Below, piece by piece: positions 58,315-64,000 of a stretch of DNA of 64,000 bases. Every line of letters starts with the position of its first letter. Position 1 is the first letter of the stretch. Under the pieces are notes generated by a model. It was not told the DNA's origin. It saw only the letters and a list, made by a program, of their open reading frames with translations, and did not search any database. The position numbers and the translations under genes are program-made. Source of the DNA: Bombyx mori (lineage: Eukaryota; Arthropoda; Insecta; Lepidoptera; Bombycidae); contig NC_085116.1 in NCBI RefSeq assembly GCF_030269925.1, forward strand, positions 11,160,001 through 11,224,000, given 5' to 3'.

Positions 58315-58577
58315 ATTTTTTTATTGCTTAGATGGGTGGACGAGCTCACAGCCCACCTGGTGTTAAGTGGTTACTGGAGCCCATAGACATCCACAACGTA
58401 AATGCGCCACCCACCTTAAGATACAAGGTCTCAAGTATAGTTACAACGGCTGCCCCACCCTTCAAACCGAAACGCATTACTGCTTCACGGTAGAAATAGG
58501 CAGGGTGGTGGTACCCACCGGCGCGGACTCCCAAGAGGTGCAATTGTTACTGGTGGTAGGCACCAGTAACAATTGCA
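58315..58577 (-). mobile_element. Bm1 SINE, truncated, with fold-back at its 5' edge
   Basis: Reverse body: ATTGCTTAGATGGGTGGACG, GACATCCACAACGTAAATGC, GCATTACTGCTTCACGGTAG. Where the CCTACCACCAG boundary is expected, a 17-bp inverted repeat appears (58539-58555 and 58561-58577, 5-base spacer). Confidence 0.92.
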
Positions 58578-61500
58578 TATTGATTTTATTACAGGCATAA
58601 AAAGCCTATCACAAAAAGTGGTCATACTCAATTTGTGTTTATATTGTTTGAAAATTATATCCATATACAAAACGAGAAACAACTTTTGTAAGAAACACAA
58701 TACAATTTTCATTACTCAAGCATCTCGAATCGAAACGGGATGACATTGTTCTGCGAACAAAACAAAGAATAAACGAAATAAGATTAATTTTCTAGAAGAT
58801 TCGCTCTCGTAGATACCTCGACTGGAATATACGATTACGTGTCATAAGTTTTATGCCCTCGAAGTTTCAAAGTAAATTCGAACATCCATCGATAAATCTT
58901 GGCGACGCTCGGAACGATTTCATTTTCGAATTTCAGGAGCGATTGCCTCCACTGTTAAAGTTTGCCTGAAAAATGTTCGCGGACGATTGACTCGCTATAA
59001 ACGGAAATAAAAAAGTTTCGTGTTAGAGCAATAGCGTTGTACCTTACGCGTATAATGCAAGAAACGCTACCACGAATGGGATCAAATTTTTTCCCGAATT
59101 CATCGGCACTTGAAATGTGACCAACTTTTTACAACAATCAGCTCTATTGGAACAGCTATGTTGGAAATTTGCTTTTTTCGATGATTCAGTTAAACTTTGA
59201 ATCCAGCCCATAACGTGCCATCAATTTTACTTTTCAAAGATTTTTTTAAATGCAATAAACGTATAAATGAAATTCAAACGGACTAGTTTAATTCTGGTAA
59301 GTTAGTGTAGCTGTACAGAGCTACGCTCCGCATTATCATTACTAAACAGCTTTTATTATTCGACGATATTTGGCTGGAGGGGCCTCACACGCGCGCTAAT
59401 GGAATAAAAAGTAAGGTTACAAAGTAAAAAGATACAGAGCACCTCCCGCGGCGGCGGTTCGTGCAAATTTCAACTGAAAATTTTATACGTTCAATCTATT
59501 CTGAGCGCCTTTATGTTGTCTCGCGAACCCGCCCCGCGCGAAACAGTTTCGTTTTCAATTATTGCCCACTTGTGGAACGGGATTCGGTGGAAAAACAAAA
59601 GAGCTGGAAATGATATTTTATAGACAAGTTGCTTCATTCGATGTTTACTGCATCTCGATTTGTTCCCGACTTGTAAGATCTCTGGTGTTCAATGAAAATT
59701 ATTGACGAAACGTGCCCGGATAAAGTTGCCGTCTACAAGGCGAAGATATCAGCCGCAATCTCTTTGCCATTACGTTTCAATTGTTTTTAATGCTGCGCGA
59801 AAATTTTGTTTGATTTGGTAATTCCTTGAGAGGAATAATGTAAAATCTCCCATTTTGCTGGAATTCTTTTTAGTGCCCGTAAAATTATATTGTTCGTCGT
59901 AACTTTAATTCACGTAAAGCGTTAAGAGAATTAAAATTCCGGACAGAAAATGAGCTCAGACAAATAAACGTATTAGCTTTTACGTTGCTCGGAATTTTTT
60001 TATTCAAAATGTGTGTAATTTTCCTCAAAGAAAATATTAAATATTAACTCACCACAAAAAATATATATGGAAAGAGAAGGACCTTAATCCGTCCACCATT
60101 TTTCGTATTTGAGTTGATTCTGGTTGCCAATCATGAATTATGATAGCATCAGACGGTATTGTCTCCAAAGAAATACAATAGTGGAATATTTTGTGTTCTA
60201 ACTTATTGCCTAAAGCTGTAAGCGTGCGTCAAGTCGACATAAATTTGACTTATCGTGAATTTACTTTACATTTGCTACCTACATTATTATGTAAATATGA
60301 AAGATCCTTTAAGGTAAATTATTTCCAACGTTTTGTACTTGAATAAAATAATGCATTGGAGTTTTCATTAGACGAATGCACGCGCTACTGAATAAGCATT
60401 TATTCTACATAAATTAGCTTATTGTTAACTTTAATTATAGTTATTTAGTTATTTATTAAAGTCTTAAAACTTTAAATAGCACCAGCAACATAACTTTTCT
60501 GACAAATTTAATTTTTCTTTTAATAATTATACATAATATTATTTAACGGGTTCTTACGACGAATTTCCATTTCATGAGTTCCCAATTTTCGGGCCCCTGT
60601 TACAAGCATCGCCAAACGCGGTCTAGTAGTATTAGATAGTCGTAGAGTAGTAGTATAGGATGTTAGAAGTAGACGAATTTCTCTAATCTCTTTCTAGTCT
60701 GTTTTGGTCTAGTCTGGTTGGTCTCGCCACTGGAACTCGATGACGCGTCCCGAAAATAAATACATACATAATACATGATATCCATATTTAAATTGCATAT
60801 TACTGCTATATTAATAGTAATTTGTTTAATAAAATAGCTCTCTAAAAGCGAAAGCTTAAAATTTTATTATTTTACGACTAAATTAATCAACTGTAAAGAT
60901 TTGCGAAAGCTATCGCAAATTAGTTTACAATAGCATTTTAAAAGCTAAATTAAAAATAATTACTTTTTTATACGAAACTAAATTTCCTATTACTGTGATT
61001 CTCAAACTGTTATAGGAATAAATAAAATTTCAACATTCAAACCAGTCTCCACGTAATCTACGCGTCCCAATGGTCCCATGTTGTTATCCCATTTGGTTCG
61101 CCGCTGAAATAAAGAGTGCAAGTTAAGCTGAAAACAGACTGCATCCCACAAAGCTTTGAGTAAAGGAACGAGGGCCCAAGTGCGCGGCATCCGATTCTTG
61201 TGCCCTGTAATTTGTGAATGCTACGTCAAGACTTCAGACACACGACCACTGTTGGTAACATCGAGACATAATTTGCTGTACGTGTGCTAAAATCAAACAC
61301 CGCACATTTCTAATGTTCGTTTTCTCTTCGCGATCGCCCTTAAAACTGATCGTTTTGTGGAGGTAAATTTAAATATTTAACTACCCCCTCTACTCGTAAG
61401 CGATTACATAAGCCCATAGATACCGCATATGTTATTATCCTATTCAATACTTAAGTACTTCGATGTTGAACCGGAAAACCTGTTGTAATAGGTAATACGT

Positions 61501-61712
61501 GAAAATATTTTTTGGAAGATGGAATAAAATTTGAGGTACCATGGACGTTGGACAAATAGTAGTAGCCGTTGGAGCAAGTCATCCTAGTTTGAGTGCTCTG
61601 AATAATTGTCGTACAGATTATAACAATAATATGATTCTAATCATATAAGAAAATTAGTAGAAAAAGCGACTTTTATTTTAAATTTAGAAATTCATTCGAA
61701 CATTCATTTACG
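58578..61712. other. Unique 3-kb stretch, partly GC-richer
   Basis: The longest repeat-poor stretch downstream of the exon. 58780-59760 is less AT-rich than the average here and contains CG-rich clusters (for example CACCTCCCGCGGCGGCGGTT near 59441 and CGAACCCGCCCCGCGCG near 59524). No exon was recognised. It could hold conserved intronic regulatory elements. Confidence 0.4.
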
Positions 61713-61958
61713 ATTTTTTTTATTGCTTAGGTGTGTGGACGAGCTCACAGCCCACCTGATGTTAAGTGGTTACTGGAGCCCATAGACATCTACAACGTAA
61801 ATGCGCCACACACCCTGAGATATAAGTTCTAAGGTATCAGTATAGTCACAACGGCTGCCCCACCCTTCAAACCGAAACGCATTACTGCTTCACGGCAGAA
61901 ATAGGCGGGGCGGTGGTACCTACCCGTGCGGACTCACAAGAGGTCCTACCACCAGTAA
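61713..61958 (-). mobile_element. Bm1 SINE, 5'-truncated
   Basis: Reverse body: T-run, TATTGCTTAGGTGTGTGGAC, CTCACAGCCCACCTGATGTT, GCATTACTGCTTCACGGCAG, CCTACCACCAGT. Well preserved. Confidence 0.93.
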
Positions 61959-63573
61959 TTCAATTCATTTTGAAAATTTTTAAGCTGCAATTGCCTCTGT
62001 CGCATGTTCATTACCAGAACACGTTTGATGAGCACAACCGTTCCGATGAATTAAGATAACGAATTCTTATTTTTAAACGGAGCATCCGCATGCACCGGTA
62101 TCGATATAATTCGATCTGATGAACACGAGTTATCGATTGTGTCGTCGTTGGATGGAATCGATTCATCGCAGTAGCGCCTGTCCATCAATGCAGTACGAGT
62201 ACATTTTGCATAATTGATGCCCCATTCACGGCTACAGAACACTTATTCATATTCATGAATTTTACAGAATTTTTCAATTTGTGCCACCAGCTAGTGTGTA
62301 TACGTATTGCCGTACCGTATTTGCGCCAATACAATCTGTGTAAAAGCTAAGATGGAACTCGGGCGTGCCTCAGCACAAACTGGGGATAAAGTCAGCCTCT
62401 AATGCTATATTTTTGATGCCAAAACCACTATCAATAGCCGTGTCACCGCTATTTCACCGACCAACTTTGTTTTATTTTCCGGTGGTTTTATTCGAGGATT
62501 GCATTTCACACAAAAAAAACGAGTCTTCTGTTACATTATTCAATAGTATTTCGTTCACAATCGGATTTCTTATTGTACATAAAAGTCAAACATCCTTTTT
62601 AAACGCGAAGCCAGCTCAATTCGGATCGAGATCAGTTCCGAAATTGATGGACTCGAAAATCGTTCAAAAGGAGAAAAAAAACTGTAACGAAAGTTATTCC
62701 CAGTGGCATCGCAGCCTTGGAGGTAATGGGAGATTGTAAAAGGAGGCAATAAAAGCTTAGTATTGTGTGTGAGGACCGTAGGGAAGTCGCTGTATTGTAT
62801 TCGGTCCCGCGGAGGCCCCCAAGAATCGTCTGACCACGGGCGCGGTCAAATTGTACAGAAATGAAATTATCAAGGTACGCTGCCGATTTTCCGAACCAAT
62901 GAATCAAGATCCAATTCCCTTTTGTAATAGAACATCGTCGCGAAACGCGTCCATGGAGTTACACTACCCACTCAGTGGTCGCTTAGGCTTACTTCACATG
63001 AGCGCCGCCTTTATTTATTGTATACATTACGTATGTAGTACATTCCGTCGGGTTGTCGAACGTTAATGTGACACGCAATGGTAATAACAGTGATTTATTT
63101 TATCTTGCATTCAGTCGTTTGATAAGTTTATTGTATTTAGGATTCAAAATCTCTAACCAGTGATAGGTTAAATGTTTGTTTTTTTATGTAAAAAGGCAGA
63201 CGAGATATCACTACCCTACTCTTTAAATCGATGATAGCGGTAGTTACGTAAATTTACAAAATTCCGAGTTGGATTTTTATGATAAAATGCTATTCCGTTA
63301 TAATGAAAGTGGTTCATCATTATCATGATCATCATCAACATAAACCTCTTTCAATACTACGCCATTAAGTCTGAGTTTTAGATATTCATTTTCTACAGAG
63401 AAATCATTCGGAATTCGAATTCAATACATATTGTAGAATGGTACTTGCGTTCGGTATTGAACTTCACACGATACAAGTACACTAACAATCTTATCGACTC
63501 ATCAGACCACGAAATCTTTACTTTATTGTTTTGTTGAAGTCATCGGGGTCTACATGACAAGACTCCCGACGTA
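61959..63573. other. Unique stretch with an unassigned 124-codon frame
   Basis: No repeat recognised. The open frame 62365-62739 is the longest in the window outside mobile elements and their antisense shadows, apart from the SINE-derived frame at 19551. It shows no domain, splice or promoter evidence. 62740-63010 is GC-richer (CGCGGAGGCCCCCAAGAATC). Confidence 0.4.
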
Positions 63574-63986
63574 TCTATATATTAATACGTGAAGCAAAAA
63601 CTTTGTATCCCTTTTTACGAAAATTGCGCGGACGGAGGATTATGAAATTTTCCACACTTATAGAGAATATAGAGAAGAAGTGCACAATGGTAATATTTTT
63701 TTTAAATAATACATAAAAGATACATTAAATCAATAAAGAAAACATTACACACACTACATACCATGTATTTGACGCACACACGCATGCATACTATTTATTG
63801 TCAAACTTTTGTTCTTGGCGTCTGTTGTCAAATTGAGAATAGATTAAATATTGTTTGTCTTTATTAATTATTTTTTATAGTGTAGTCTTGGCGAAATTTG
63901 TGATTATAGAAGTATAAAATACAATCATAATAGTGTAGAAACTTACAATTTCAATTAATTATAGTCGACTACTGCGGGGCCTCTAG
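63574..63986 (+). mobile_element. Non-autonomous Helitron, family B, intact ends
   Basis: 413 bp from TCTATATATTAATACGTGAA to GCGGGGCCTCTAG, with host A at 63573 and T at 63987. It is the best-preserved copy of the family and shows the uninterrupted 3' end used to define the nested insertion at 16 kb. The 3' hairpin is partly deleted (AGTCGACT remains). No transposase. Confidence 0.85.
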
Positions 63987-64000
63987 TTCTTATAAAGTGA

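Larger units (their letters stand above)
46644..64000 (+). other. Presumed intron of Rbp6-like gene (3' side)
   Basis: Begins with a consensus donor (GTATGT) at 46644, phase 2. The next Musashi exon should start by completing an Arg codon and encode GFGFVTF. No such acceptor plus coding segment was found to the window end, so the intron appears to exceed 17 kb. It holds Helitrons, Bm1 copies, LINE pieces and a mariner relic, listed separately. Confidence 0.6.

Noticed and set aside
62365..62739. 124-codon + strand open frame
   Set aside because: No recognisable domain, no promoter or splice evidence, AT-rich codon make-up like surrounding intron.
1..64000. A new defence or biosynthetic gene system
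   Set aside because: No clustered host genes are present; apart from one exon, all recognisable coding sequence belongs to mobile elements.

Overview
The window is AT-rich, intron-dominated animal DNA from a silkmoth, most likely Bombyx (B. mori or B. mandarina). The main evidence is many copies of a tRNA-derived SINE with the Bm1 layout: a tRNA-like head with an intact B box, a conserved body, and a 3' end in GCAATAAAA plus poly(A). Lepidopteran Helitron, mariner and non-LTR retrotransposon families are also present. Nothing looks bacterial or viral: there are no operons, ribosome binding sites or CRISPR arrays.

Only one host coding feature is convincing: an 82-bp internal exon at 46562-46643 on the + strand. 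It has consensus splice sites and encodes part of the first RNA-recognition motif of a Musashi-family RNA-binding protein, closest in remembered sequence to insect Rbp6. The rest of the window therefore appears to be the two large introns flanking this exon. No neighbouring Musashi exon was found in either direction, so the introns probably extend beyond the window on both sides.

Layout. 1-15 kb: mostly single-copy AT-rich sequence with a three-unit tandem array (1548-2180), a LINE 3' end, several Bm1 copies, a solo-LTR-like element (7168-7547), a minus-strand Helitron (9607-9895) and a GC-rich structured patch near 12.2 kb. 15.6-18 kb: a non-autonomous Helitron split by a 5'-truncated CR1/Jockey-type retrotransposon whose 613-codon reading frame is still open. 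21.2-22.5 kb: a young 5'-truncated R1-clade retrotransposon with a perfect 13-bp target duplication. 23.5-29 kb: a Helitron, a tRNA-derived SINE beside an RTE-like fragment, a full-length Bm1, and a second solo-LTR-like element with a 4-bp target duplication. 29-46 kb: Bm1 copies, a structured repeat family (four copies), a MITE-like element, and a Helitron apparently split around a LINE fragment. 46.5 kb: the Rbp6-like exon. 47-52 kb: two more Helitrons, one with a CA-repeat expansion, and a LINE 3' end. 55.5-57.5 kb: a palindrome-bearing Helitron-like element followed by a decayed mariner transposase broken by two later insertions. 58-64 kb: Bm1 copies and a terminal Helitron around a mostly unique 3-kb stretch.

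The genes here do not form a system. The window is a layered record of transposon insertion inside one long host gene. The best leads are the small frame-shifting Rbp6 exon, the dated nested insertions, inverted Bm1 pairs that could form double-stranded RNA in the pre-mRNA, and a few GC-rich single-copy patches that may be regulatory.
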